Shown: positions 1 through 7,340, numbered from the stretch's first letter. The stretch: 16,270 bases of DNA from Sva-07 sp031398325 (GCA_031398325.1 JANNNB010000204.1:1-16270); one strand, 5' to 3'. The notes: generated from the letters alone by a model not told the origin. Program-made: numbers and translations.

Positions 1-421
1 GGCTCCACGCGTCTGTGGCCGCAATCTTGTCTTCGAGCCGGGCCTGCTCCTTGCCGATCTTGTCGTAGTCGGCATCGGGGTCGGCCCACTTCGTCATCAA
101 TTCGTTGTACTGATCGATGATCGCCTGCACCTCGGAGACGCCCTCCATGACGTTGCCGCGCACGTCCTTGGTCGGATCCAGGTGCGGTTCCTGCTGCAGG
201 TATCCGACGCTGAAACCAGGGGTCAGCCGGGCCTCGCCGGAGTAGCCGTCGTCGAGGCCGGCCATGATCTTCAGCAGCGACGACTTGCCGGCGCCGTTGG
301 ATCCGAGAACACCGATCTTCGCCCCGGGGTAGAACGACAACGAGATGTTCTCGAGCACCATCTTGTCCGGCGGGTGCACCCGCTTCAGCTTGTGACAGGT
401 GTAGATGAATTCGTGCGCCAT
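1..421 (-). CDS. ettA: EttA, energy-dependent translational throttle ABC-F ATPase (N-terminal 140 codons; rest beyond window)
   Basis: Partial gene reading leftward off the window edge. The translation begins MAHEFIYTCHKLKRVHPPDK, continues with a VLENISLSFYPGAKIGVLG stretch, and has a Walker A loop GSNGAGKSS at about residues 40-48, followed by the Q-loop region VGYLQQEP and the start of the arm/linker (acidic and charged helix, NELMTKWADPDADYDKIGK). This order and wording match EttA, an ABC-F protein of about 560 residues with two ATPase domains that binds the ribosomal E site and couples initiation to the energy state. It has no membrane domain and acts in the cytosol. The start at 421 gives the family's usual N terminus. 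A TAGCCT -10-like box lies 10 nt upstream on the coding strand, so the gene may have its own promoter in the 66-nt gap after the lipoprotein gene. The signature motif and second ATPase domain lie outside the window. Confidence 0.95.
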   Translation of the reverse strand, partial: MAHEFIYTCHKLKRVHPPDKMVLENISLSFYPGAKIGVLGSNGAGKSSLLKIMAGLDDGYSGEARLTPGFSVGYLQQEPHLDPTKDVRGNVMEGVSEVQAIIDQYNELMTKWADPDADYDKIGKEQARLEDKIAATDAWS

Positions 422-487
422 GGTGGCGACGAGGCTAACCAGGTGGTGGGCTGCTCGTCCGCAGTGTGTTGTCGGCCCGACGAACCC

Positions 488-1174
488 TCAGGCCAGCCAT
501 TCGAGGGGCTCAGGAGCATCCCAGAACGGTTGATGGTCGGGCTGAGGGCTCTGCTTGATCTCGACGTCCAGCGCCGCCGCGTACGCGTCGATCCCAATGA
601 GGCTGCCTCCAGCACACGTCCAATCGATGCCAGCGCAGTCGGTCCCGGGCACCGCTGTACCGTCGAGTGCTCCGGTCCAGTACAGAGCCACGGGCGTTGC
701 CTCGTCTCGTCCACAGGGGATCACGCCTTGGTCCGGCACGGGATCATCGATCACGATCCCGGCCACCCGGCCGTCGAACGATTCGCCCCGACAGGCGAGC
801 ATCGCAGCGAACGCTCCACCATTGGAGAACCCGTGGATGACCACTCGTTCGCACCCGACGTCGTCGATCGCTGTCCGGACGATTTCGCGGGCCTCGTCGT
901 AGCGCTCGTCGGGGAAGTACAACCATTGACGGCCGCCCCATCCGGCCTCGTTCCCGGTCGGAGAGATGTAGCTGATGCCGTTCACCGTCTCGGTCGCCGA
1001 TCCGGTGCCACCCTTGCCGTGCAGTCGGACGACGCACTTCCCCGACCTCGGCGCCGTTGCGTCACCGCTGGACGGGTTCGGCGAGGTGTCCGCCGACCCG
1101 GTGCCGTCGCCTGACGAACAGGCCCCGAGTGAAGCGAATAATGTGGCGAAAACGGCGAGTCGTGGGCGTCGCAT
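488..1174 (-). CDS. Secreted lipoprotein alpha/beta-hydrolase
   Basis: 228 residues. The N terminus MRRPRLAVFATLFASLGACS is a lipoprotein signal peptide: two arginines, a hydrophobic core and a lipobox LGAC with Cys19 as the lipidated residue. A Ser/Gly/Thr/Pro-rich tether follows to about residue 44. The catalytic part shows an oxyanion-type LHGKGG (51-56), a nucleophile elbow GFSNG (115-119, Ser117) and a late His214 in DHQPFW that could complete the triad; the acid is not certain (Asp143, Asp144 or Asp171). Six cysteines beyond the lipobox (47, 108, 128, 154, 180, 187) suggest disulfides in an extracytoplasmic enzyme. The substrate is unknown; esterase or dienelactone-hydrolase-like activity is an inference from the fold. 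It starts 19 nt after the stop of the flavoprotein gene, so it is probably co-transcribed. No clear Shine-Dalgarno sequence precedes the start. Confidence 0.82.
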   Translation of the reverse strand: MRRPRLAVFATLFASLGACSSGDGTGSADTSPNPSSGDATAPRSGKCVVRLHGKGGTGSATETVNGISYISPTGNEAGWGGRQWLYFPDERYDEAREIVRTAIDDVGCERVVIHGFSNGGAFAAMLACRGESFDGRVAGIVIDDPVPDQGVIPCGRDEATPVALYWTGALDGTAVPGTDCAGIDWTCAGGSLIGIDAYAAALDVEIKQSPQPDHQPFWDAPEPLEWLA

Positions 1175-1193
1175 ACCGAACGGTACCCGGGCG

Positions 1194-2147
1194 TCAGGCG
1201 GTGAGTCTCGCGAGGGTGGCGGCGAACTCGGTGACGGTGTCGCTGATGATGTCCGCCACCGGGCGGACGGACTCGATGCGACCGGCGACCTGACCGGACA
1301 GGGCGATCGCAGCGTTCATGTCGCCGCCGAAGTAGAGCGCCTGGGCGTCGCCGAAGTCGCCGAACACGTTGCGCTCGGCGTACTGCAGGCCCTCGGTCCG
1401 GTCGGTCCGCAACGCCCGCAGTGCGGGGGAGTGTCGGTCGTTGAGGAACAGCGTGTCTGTCTCGGCGGCGTCGATGATCGCCTGCTTCCAGTTGTCGTGG
1501 ACCGGCGATTCGAGCGCGGACACCATTCGCGTGCCCATCTGGACACCCTCGGCTCCCAGCGCGAACGCAGCGGCCATCGTGGCGCCGTCGGTGATCCCCC
1601 CAGCGGCGATGATCGGTACGTCGACCTTCGATCGGACGAGTGGTAGGAGCACCATCGTCGACACCGGCGTCGGGCTCTTGAACCCGCCACCCTCACCGCC
1701 CTCGACGACGAGCCCGTCAACGCCCGCATCGACTGCCTTCAACGCCGCGGCCAGCGTCGGCACCACGTGGTACACCGTGAGCCCGGCCGCCTTGAGGATG
1801 CCGGTGTACTTCGTCGGTGAGCCGGCCGAGGTGGTCACGAACTTCACTCCCTGGTCGATCACGAACTCGGCGATCGCCGGGTCGCGCACGAACGCCTGGG
1901 CGATGTTCACGCCGAAGGGCTTGTCGGTGAGGTCGCGCATCTTGCGGATCTCGTCCTTCACGTTGTCGAGCTCGCCCGACGACGTCTCGATGATCCCGCA
2001 CGCTCCGCACCTGCTCACGGCGGAGGCGAGTTGTGAACGGGCGATCCACCCCATCGGCGCCTGCACGATCGGGATCGGTACGCCGAGGTCGCGCGACACG
2101 CGGTTGTCGAAGGCTCGGGGCAGATTCGCAGTGTCGATGTCGCTCAT
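1194..2147 (-). CDS. Nitronate monooxygenase-family FMN-dependent TIM-barrel oxidoreductase
   Basis: 317 residues, about the usual length for the NMO/2-nitropropane dioxygenase and FabK-like family. The N-terminal IPIVQAPMGWIA (25-36) is the typical first strand. FMN-phosphate-binding elements are seen as VPIIAAGGITDG (177-188) and ALGAEGVQMGTRMV (196-209). The C terminus has GGDMNAAIALSGQVAGRIESVRPV, which resembles the family's closing helix. Known class I enzymes oxidise alkyl nitronates, including propionate 3-nitronate. In many of them a motif of the form EGGEAGGH supplies a catalytic His; here the stretch reads VEGGEGGGFKSP (148-159), with Phe156 in that place, so nitronate activity is doubtful. 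It lies 16 nt downstream of the PhyH gene and 19 nt upstream of the lipoprotein hydrolase. No Shine-Dalgarno is visible; the start codon sits in the loop of a hairpin (2136-2156). Confidence 0.85.
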   Translation of the reverse strand: MSDIDTANLPRAFDNRVSRDLGVPIPIVQAPMGWIARSQLASAVSRCGACGIIETSSGELDNVKDEIRKMRDLTDKPFGVNIAQAFVRDPAIAEFVIDQGVKFVTTSAGSPTKYTGILKAAGLTVYHVVPTLAAALKAVDAGVDGLVVEGGEGGGFKSPTPVSTMVLLPLVRSKVDVPIIAAGGITDGATMAAAFALGAEGVQMGTRMVSALESPVHDNWKQAIIDAAETDTLFLNDRHSPALRALRTDRTEGLQYAERNVFGDFGDAQALYFGGDMNAAIALSGQVAGRIESVRPVADIISDTVTEFAATLARLTA

Positions 2148-2156
2148 CGCGACATC
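2136..2156 (-). promoter_or_regulatory. mRNA hairpin presenting the flavoprotein start codon in its loop
   Basis: On the coding (minus) strand, GATGTCGC and GCGACATC form a perfect 8-bp stem separated by the 5-nt loop GATGA, which contains the ATG (2147-2145) of the NMO-family gene. There is no Shine-Dalgarno sequence. Just upstream, ATGATGTCGCGATGA reads as a four-codon mini-ORF (M-M-S-R) whose TGA overlaps the real ATG, 5 nt after the PhyH stop codon. This could serve termination-reinitiation coupling or limit initiation. The structure is seen; the role is inference. Confidence 0.4.
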
Positions 2157-2163
2157 ATGGCGA

Positions 2164-2994
2164 TCAGGCGTCGGGCGAGTTCAGTCGGACGAGCGGGAAC
2201 CGTGGATCGCCATCGAGCGACCCACCGACCACGAGCCCGTCCGCCGGATAGGGAGGCGACGTCTGCCACGGTCGGGTGGCGAAGGTCGCGTCGTCGCCGA
2301 GCCACCGGAGGCTCACGGCTCGTCGCCGGGTCGTGAGTTCGTTGCCCGGCGCATCGTGGAGGGTTCGGTAGTGGAACGCGATCACGTCGCCGGGCTCGAC
2401 GTTCCACGACAGGAGATGGTGCTGGTCGATCTCGGCATCGAGATCCGGGATGAACTCGAACGGTGTCCCGCTCAGGTCCTCGGCGTACGGCGTGTGGTCG
2501 ACGAATCGGCGGGGCACGAACAACCGGTCCCACCGGTGCGACCCGGCGATGAACCGCAATCCCGACGTCGCTGGCACCGGGTCGAGGGCGATCCACATGC
2601 TCACGTTCTGCATGCCGTCGATGCCGTAGTACGGCTCGTCGTGGTGCCACGGTGTGCGTTCGCTCGCTCCCGGCTCCTTCACGAGGACGTGGTCGTGAAA
2701 GAACCGTACCTCTTCGGATTGCATCAGCTCACCCGCGAGGTCGGCCAGCCCACTCTCGAACACGACGCGCTGGTACTGCTCGACCTGCGGCCACGTGACG
2801 TAGTCGCTCCAGAATCCGACGGCCTCGTCGGCGTCGGTGTACCAGTGCGACCACGCGCTCGGATGCGTGCGGTTGTACTCGACTCCGTCGGCCAACTCGG
2901 TCAGCCAATGGTCTGAGACGACGTCGCGCAGCACGACCGCACCGTCGGTCTGGAAACGCTCGACGACGTCCGAGTTCATGGCGACGGTGTTCAT
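2164..2994 (-). CDS. Phytanoyl-CoA dioxygenase (PhyH) family Fe(II)/2-oxoglutarate oxygenase
   Basis: 276 residues from the chosen start (MNTVAMNSDVVERFQTDGAV). The F-x-x-D-G-x-V-V-L-R opening is typical of PhyH proteins. The iron-binding facial triad is visible as HHD (His117, Asp119) in TPWHHDEPYYGIDG and a distal His213 in LHDAPGN; Arg224 or its neighbour in TTRRRAVSLRW is the likely 2-oxoglutarate anchor. The preceding FFHDHVLVKEPG strand and the VSMWIALDPVPATSGLRFIAGSH core are common in this family. Such enzymes hydroxylate or halogenate small molecules in the cytosol; the substrate cannot be told. The frame is open to 3165, but that extension would run through the palindrome at 3064-3100 and overlap the divergent aldo/keto reductase, and its residues are unlike the family, so it is rejected. 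Met6 (2979) is an alternative start. It is the first gene of a leftward group with the NMO-family flavoprotein. Confidence 0.88.
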   Translation of the reverse strand: MNTVAMNSDVVERFQTDGAVVLRDVVSDHWLTELADGVEYNRTHPSAWSHWYTDADEAVGFWSDYVTWPQVEQYQRVVFESGLADLAGELMQSEEVRFFHDHVLVKEPGASERTPWHHDEPYYGIDGMQNVSMWIALDPVPATSGLRFIAGSHRWDRLFVPRRFVDHTPYAEDLSGTPFEFIPDLDAEIDQHHLLSWNVEPGDVIAFHYRTLHDAPGNELTTRRRAVSLRWLGDDATFATRPWQTSPPYPADGLVVGGSLDGDPRFPLVRLNSPDA

Positions 2995-3063
2995 TGCGAC
3001 ATCGTGCCACTGACGTCGACGACAACCGGCGCCGGATCCTGCGAGGGCAAGGGCCGGCGGACC

Positions 3064-3100
3064 CAGTTGGTGCGCGGTGCCTGACCCCGCGCACCAACTG
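3064..3100. repeat. Intergenic palindrome, copy 1 (REP-like)
   Basis: The arms AGTTGGTGCGCGG (3065-3077) and CCGCGCACCAACT (3087-3099) are perfect complements around the 9-nt loop TGCCTGACC. The outermost pair is C3064-G3100, whereas the other two copies have G-C there. This copy lies between the divergent PhyH and aldo/keto reductase genes, so it cannot terminate either of them. Its right arm ends where the -35 of the aldo/keto reductase promoter would be. Confidence 0.9.
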
Positions 3101-3126
3101 ATCGTCTGCCGGGCCGGGTGTACCGT
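3098..3126 (+). promoter_or_regulatory. Putative promoter of the aldo/keto reductase gene (leaderless type)
   Basis: A -10-like TACCGT lies at 3121-3126, followed by 8 nt to the ATG at 3135, which places the expected transcription start on or next to the start codon. No good Shine-Dalgarno is present. The -35 region (about 3098-3103, CTGATC) is poor and touches the end of palindrome copy 1. Assignment rests on the -10 spacing only. Confidence 0.35.
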
Positions 3127-3134
3127 CGATCGGC

Positions 3135-4028
3135 ATGAGCGAATCGAGCACCCTGCCGGTGGCACCCTTCGGCGCGACGGGCCATGTCTCCACGCGAGTG
3201 ATCTTCGGCGCTGCGGCGCTCGGCGGGATGAGCCAGGAGCGTGCCGACGCCACGATGGCGCGGATCCACGGCTGGGGCATCAACCACATCGACACCGCCG
3301 CCGGATACGGCGCGTCCGAGGAACGGCTCCAGCCGTGGCTGGCCACTCATCGGAACGAGATCTTCCTCGCCACCAAGACGGGGGAGCGCACCGGACGAGG
3401 TGCACGTGCCGAACTCGAGCGGTCGCTGACGCGGATGGGCGTCGATCACGTCGACCTCATCCAGCTCCACAACCTGGTCGAGCCTGACGAGTGGGAAGTC
3501 GCCATGGGGCCGGGCGGCGCCTTCGAGGCGCTCGCTGCGGCGCGAGAGGAAGGGCTCGTGTCGCATCTGGGCGTGACGGGTCACGGCATCCGGATCGCCG
3601 GCATGCACCTGCGCTCGATCGAGCGCCACGAAGTCGCCTCCGTGCTGCTGCCGCTCAACTTCGTCCTCATGGGGCGGCCCGACTACCGAACCGACGTCGA
3701 ACGGCTGTTCGCCGTCTGTGCGGACCGTCAGATCGCGGTACAGACGATCAAGGCGATCGCCAAAGGCCGGTGGAGCGATGGGTCCGACCGGCATTTCAGT
3801 TGGTACGAGCCACTCACCGACCCCGCAGCGATTGGTCGCGCCGTGCGGTACGTGTTGTCGACCCCGAATCTGTTCGTGAACAGCACGAGCGATGCGCGGT
3901 TGCTCCCCGCCGTCGTGGACGCCGCATGCGGACCGCTCGATGCCCCTCAGTCGTCGGAACTCGAGGCCGATGTGATCGACCACGACATCACGGCGCTGTT
4001 CGACAACGACCGGCTCGAGCGGATCTGA
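3135..4028 (+). CDS. Aldo/keto reductase family oxidoreductase
   Basis: 297 residues. A cytosolic NAD(P)H-dependent (alpha/beta)8-barrel reductase of carbonyl compounds. The catalytic tetrad of the family is complete: Asp53 and Tyr58 in HIDTAAGYG, Lys81 in FLATKTGER and His112 in DLIQLHNL. The segment VSHLGVTGHG (152-161) is a typical barrel strand, and VQTIKAIAKGRW (226-237) corresponds to the cofactor-binding end. The C-terminal tail is acidic and helical. The ATG start gives a short MSESSTLPVAPFGATG lead into the first strand, as is usual. It stands alone between the palindrome and the protease gene; 112 nt separate it from the latter. The substrate is unknown, and nothing in the context narrows it. 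Confidence 0.93.
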   Translation: MSESSTLPVAPFGATGHVSTRVIFGAAALGGMSQERADATMARIHGWGINHIDTAAGYGASEERLQPWLATHRNEIFLATKTGERTGRGARAELERSLTRMGVDHVDLIQLHNLVEPDEWEVAMGPGGAFEALAAAREEGLVSHLGVTGHGIRIAGMHLRSIERHEVASVLLPLNFVLMGRPDYRTDVERLFAVCADRQIAVQTIKAIAKGRWSDGSDRHFSWYEPLTDPAAIGRAVRYVLSTPNLFVNSTSDARLLPAVVDAACGPLDAPQSSELEADVIDHDITALFDNDRLERI

Positions 4029-4044
4029 CCCGCAGTCGAACCGG

Positions 4045-4063
4045 GATTCCAATTTCGGGAATC
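4045..4063. repeat. Short inverted repeat after the aldo/keto reductase gene
   Basis: GATTCC (4045-4050) and GGAATC (4058-4063) are complementary across a 7-nt AT-rich loop, 17 nt past the stop codon. It may be a weak terminator or an operator for the protease promoter just downstream. A six-base stem can occur by chance. Confidence 0.3.
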
Positions 4064-4065
4064 TC

Positions 4066-4094
4066 TGGCACAACGGTTCCACCCGTACTACGTT
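4066..4094 (+). promoter_or_regulatory. Putative promoter of the subtilase gene
   Basis: A -10-like TACGTT (4089-4094) has a loosely -35-like TGGCAC (4066-4071) 17 nt upstream. The start would fall near 4101, giving a leader of about 40 nt with a good ribosome binding site. The -35 match is weak. Confidence 0.3.
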
Positions 4095-4128
4095 GACCGG
4101 GCGGTCGGCAGCGGGCAACGCGTCAGCC

Positions 4129-4134
4129 AGGAGA
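4129..4134 (+). promoter_or_regulatory. Ribosome binding site AGGAGA that decides the GTG start of the subtilase
   Basis: AGGAGA ends 5 nt before the GTG at 4140. It is one of the few strong Shine-Dalgarno sequences in the window and supports this start, which gives an unusually long signal-peptide n-region. Confidence 0.75.
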
Positions 4135-4139
4135 CCACA

Positions 4140-7100
4140 GTGTCCAGTTCGTCCCATGGGACGGCCGCAGCGTCGGACCGTTTCGCATCCCCTCGCCTCC
4201 GAGGTCGATCCCGATCTCGCAGCGGTCTCGGTCGCGCCTCGTTCAGCAGCCGGCTCGCCGTCTTGCTGGCGGTGCCGGGTCTGCTCGGCGTCGCCGCGGC
4301 ACAGGGCATCGCCAGCGCCCAGCCCGAGGAACCGAGCGAGTCCTACGTCGTGCTGATGGCCGCCGAACCGGTCGTCGCGTACGCCGGTGGCGAACCCGGC
4401 CTCGCTGCAACCGCACCCGGAGCCGGGGAGAAGGTCGCGCCGGAGGACCCGGCCGTTGCGGAGTACGTGGAACATCTGGAGGCCACCCAGACCGAGGTGC
4501 TCGACGAGGCGGGAGTCGCAGCCGACGACCGCGGCGAAAGCTTCACCTACGCCCTCAACGGGTTCGAAGCGGAACTCACGGCTAGCGAGGTCGCCACGAT
4601 GGAGCGCCGGCCCGAGGTCGCGAAGATCGTGCCGAACGAGCTCCGCCAGCTCCAGACCGACGCGTCGCCCGCCTTTCTCGGCCTCGACGAGCGTCGCGGG
4701 GCGTGGGAGTCCGGCCTCGTCGGCGAAGACGTCGTGGTCGGTGTGATCGACAGCGGCATCTGGCCGGAACACCCGTCGTTCGCGGACGACGGGACGTACC
4801 CTGCGCTCGACGGCTACGACGCGTTGCCCTGCGAGTTCGGCGACTCGGGATACAACCCCGACGATGTCGCGTTCGCGTGCAACGGCAAGCTGCTCGGCGC
4901 CCGCGACATGCGCACGGCGTACAAATCCGTCATCGGACCGGAGACCTTCAACTCGGCTCGCGACTACGACGGCCACGGAACCCACACCGCGTCGACCGCT
5001 GCAGGTAACGCCGACGTCGCAGCCTCGATCTTCGGCATCGACCGCGGCACGGTGACCGGCATCGCCCCACGCGCCCGGGTCATCGCCTATTCGGCGTGCG
5101 GCGAACTGGGGTGTTTCACCTCGGACCTCGTCGACTCGATCGACAGCGCCGTGGCCGACGGCGTCGACGTGATCAACTACTCGATCGGTGGCGGAGCATC
5201 GCTCACCGACCCGGCCGACATCGCCTTCCTCTTCGCCGCCGATGCCAACGTCTGGGTGGCGACCTCGGCCGGTAACTCGGGTCCCGGCTCCGAGACGGTC
5301 GGTGGCCCGGCATCGGTGCCGTGGATCACCAGCGTCGGTGCGAGCACGCACGATCGGACCTTCAGCAACACGGTTCGGACGCGCAGCGGACAGGTGGCGA
5401 CCGGCGTGAGCATCACCGGGGGCACGAGCGGCATGAAGCCGCTCGTCGACGCGGCCGATCTCGGCAACGAGTTGTGCGACCCGGCGCAGCCGTTCTCCGC
5501 GAGCGTTGCCGGAAAGATCGTGGTGTGCCTCCGCGGTGGTGTCGATCGAGTGGCCAAGAGCCTCGCGGTCGCGAACGCCGGCGGTGCGGGCATGATCCTG
5601 TACAACCCGAACGACGCCCAGGCGCTCGTCACCGACTCCCATTTCCTGCCCTCGACCCACGTCAACTTCACGACCGGGATGGGGATCAAGGCGTACATCG
5701 ACGCCGCGGGAGCCGATGCTCGTGCATCGATCTCCCAGGGTGTCGCACGGCCGGCGCAGGGCTCGGTGATGGCCGACTTCTCGTCCAGGGGATCGAACCC
5801 GGTCGCCCCTGACCTGATCAAGCCCGACGTCACGGCGCCGGGCGTCAACATCCTCGCCGGCAACACGCCGTTCCCCACGGCCGGCGCCCCCGGCCAGCTG
5901 TTCCAGTCGATCTCGGGAACGTCGATGTCGAGTCCCCACGTGGCGGGTCTGTTCGCGCTCATGCGCCAGGCCCATCCCGAATGGACGGCGGCGATGGCGA
6001 AGTCGGCGATCATGACCACGGCCCGCCAGGACGTCATGAAGGAGGACGCGGCCACGCCCGCTGACCCGTTCGACTTCGGTGCCGGCCACGTCGACCCGAG
6101 CGGTCGACCGACCGCAGCGGGCTCGATCTTCAACCCTGGTCTGGTCTACGACGCGGGTCTGTTCGACTACTTCGCTTTCCTCTGCGGGACGGACACGTCG
6201 GTGTTCATCGACCCCGGCTCCACGTGTGGGCAGCTCGAAGGCGCGGGTGAGTCGACGGTGCCGGCGGACCTGAACCTTGCGTCGATCGGTGCGAGTTCGA
6301 TCGCCGGCTCGACGACGATCCATCGAACGGTCACGTCGGTCGCCGACAGCCGGCGGACGTTCACCGCGTCGGTCGAAGCCCCCGCCGGGTTCGACGTGGT
6401 CGTGACCCCATCCAGGGTGAAGCTCGCCCCGGGTGAATCCGCCGACGTCGAGATCACCATCACCAACTCGTCGGCACCGATCGACACGTGGGCCTTCGGA
6501 GCGCTCACGTGGAAGAGCGGCAACTACGAGGTGCGTAGCCCAATCGCCGCCAAGGCGTCGCTCTTCGCGGCACCCGACAGCGTCGAGGCGACAGGCGTCG
6601 ACGGCAGTGTCGACATTCCGGTGCAGTTCGGCTTCGAAGGTCCGTACACCGCTGCGGCCCACGGGCCGGTGGCGTCGGTGCCCATCGCCGGGACCGTCGA
6701 GCAGGACCCGGACCAGACGTTCGACCCGCTCGATCCGACCGGCACCACCGCGCTGACGTTGACGACGTCTGGCACGGCGTTCCTGCGAATCGCGCTCGAC
6801 GAGTCCGATCTCGATGTCCCGGATCCGAACGTCGACCTCGATCTCTACCTGTTCGACGAGGCGGGGAATGCGGTCGCGGCGTCGACGGCGGGTGGCACAA
6901 CGGAGCTGATCGAGCTGACGTTGCCCGCTGACGGCACCTGGACGTTGTACGTCCACGGCTGGCAGACGGGCGGCGGACCCGTCGGCTTCGAGCTGCAGAC
7001 CTGGGACGTGCCCGCCACACCGGGTACGGGGGCGATGGTCATCGACGAGGCACCGACCGCGGTGTCGATCGGCGAGATCGCAACGATCCGTGCGTCGTGG

Positions 7101-7196
7101 ACCGGTCTGTTGCCCGGCGCCGAGTATCTCGGTGCCGTGTCGCACACCAACGCGGGTGGTCTGATCGGACTCACGTTGGTCGACATCACGACGTAG
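4140..7196 (+). CDS. Secreted subtilisin-like serine protease (S8) with PA insert and C-terminal beta domains
   Basis: 1018 residues from a GTG start. The signal peptide has an Arg/Ser-rich n-region of about 38 residues, a hydrophobic stretch LAVLLAVPGLLGVAAA (39-54) and likely cleavage after ASA (58-60). A propeptide of the inhibitor I9 type spans about 67-170 (YVVLMAAEP, then YALNGFEAELTASEV). The S8 triad is complete: Asp204 in GVIDSGIWPEHPSF, His279 in DGHGTHT, Ser595 in SGTSMSSPHVAG, with oxyanion Asn379 in SAGNSGPG. A PA domain (about 430-535) is inserted before SVMADFSSRGSN, as in plant-type subtilases. A fibronectin-like domain follows (about 710-805), then a domain resembling a bacterial pre-peptidase fold (about 812-957, with DLDLYLFDEAGN and DGTWTLYVHGW) and a last short beta segment. 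No sortase motif or membrane anchor is seen, so it is probably released. Likely role: extracellular protein degradation. Confidence 0.95.
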   Translation: MSSSSHGTAAASDRFASPRLRGRSRSRSGLGRASFSSRLAVLLAVPGLLGVAAAQGIASAQPEEPSESYVVLMAAEPVVAYAGGEPGLAATAPGAGEKVAPEDPAVAEYVEHLEATQTEVLDEAGVAADDRGESFTYALNGFEAELTASEVATMERRPEVAKIVPNELRQLQTDASPAFLGLDERRGAWESGLVGEDVVVGVIDSGIWPEHPSFADDGTYPALDGYDALPCEFGDSGYNPDDVAFACNGKLLGARDMRTAYKSVIGPETFNSARDYDGHGTHTASTAAGNADVAASIFGIDRGTVTGIAPRARVIAYSACGELGCFTSDLVDSIDSAVADGVDVINYSIGGGASLTDPADIAFLFAADANVWVATSAGNSGPGSETVGGPASVPWITSVGASTHDRTFSNTVRTRSGQVATGVSITGGTSGMKPLVDAADLGNELCDPAQPFSASVAGKIVVCLRGGVDRVAKSLAVANAGGAGMILYNPNDAQALVTDSHFLPSTHVNFTTGMGIKAYIDAAGADARASISQGVARPAQGSVMADFSSRGSNPVAPDLIKPDVTAPGVNILAGNTPFPTAGAPGQLFQSISGTSMSSPHVAGLFALMRQAHPEWTAAMAKSAIMTTARQDVMKEDAATPADPFDFGAGHVDPSGRPTAAGSIFNPGLVYDAGLFDYFAFLCGTDTSVFIDPGSTCGQLEGAGESTVPADLNLASIGASSIAGSTTIHRTVTSVADSRRTFTASVEAPAGFDVVVTPSRVKLAPGESADVEITITNSSAPIDTWAFGALTWKSGNYEVRSPIAAKASLFAAPDSVEATGVDGSVDIPVQFGFEGPYTAAAHGPVASVPIAGTVEQDPDQTFDPLDPTGTTALTLTTSGTAFLRIALDESDLDVPDPNVDLDLYLFDEAGNAVAASTAGGTTELIELTLPADGTWTLYVHGWQTGGGPVGFELQTWDVPATPGTGAMVIDEAPTAVSIGEIATIRASWTGLLPGAEYLGAVSHTNAGGLIGLTLVDITT

Positions 7197-7245
7197 ACGT
7201 CGCACCGACGACTCACGCCACTGCCCGCGGACGGGCCGATTGGTG

Positions 7246-7275
7246 GCCGGTCGACCCTCGTCGGGGTCGATCGGC
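7246..7275. terminator. Terminator-like hairpin downstream of the subtilase
   Basis: A 12-bp stem (7246-7257 with 7264-7275, one G-U pair) with a 6-nt loop TCGTCG lies 49 nt past the subtilase stop. There is no T-run, which is common for GC-rich actinobacterial stem-loops. It sits between convergent genes. The remainder of the 219-nt gap (7197-7415) holds palindrome copy 2 and no gene that I can support. Confidence 0.5.
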
Positions 7276-7303
7276 CGCCGCGGTACAGCCCCACCACCAC
7301 GCC

Positions 7304-7340
7304 GAGTTGGTGCGCGGGGTCAGGCACCGCGCACCAACTC
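7304..7340. repeat. Intergenic palindrome, copy 2 (REP-like, inverted orientation)
   Basis: The arms GAGTTGGTGCGCGG (7304-7317) and CCGCGCACCAACTC (7327-7340) are perfect 14-mers around the loop GGTCAGGCA, the exact reverse complement of the loop in copies 1 and 3. A further C-G pair (7303 with 7341) extends the stem to 15. It lies between the convergent subtilase and lipoprotein genes and could act as a terminator here. Confidence 0.9.

Noticed and set aside
182..1114. 310-codon plus-strand open frame across the EttA start and the lipoprotein hydrolase
   Set aside because: It runs through the EttA N-terminal coding region and the gap; composition is that of an antisense shadow.
1369..2916. 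515-codon open frame on the plus strand over the flavoprotein and PhyH genes
   Set aside because: It spans two well-supported opposite-strand genes and their junction, with low-complexity content and no domain.
2995..3165. Upstream extension of the PhyH frame by 57 codons
   Set aside because: It would translate the intergenic palindrome and overlap the divergent aldo/keto reductase start; the residues do not resemble the family N terminus.
2991..7205. Very long open frame (about 1400 codons) on the minus strand across the subtilase and aldo/keto reductase genes
   Set aside because: It is antisense to two genes with complete catalytic motifs, has an Arg/Asp/Val-rich composition typical of shadows of GC-rich genes, and shows no recognisable domain.
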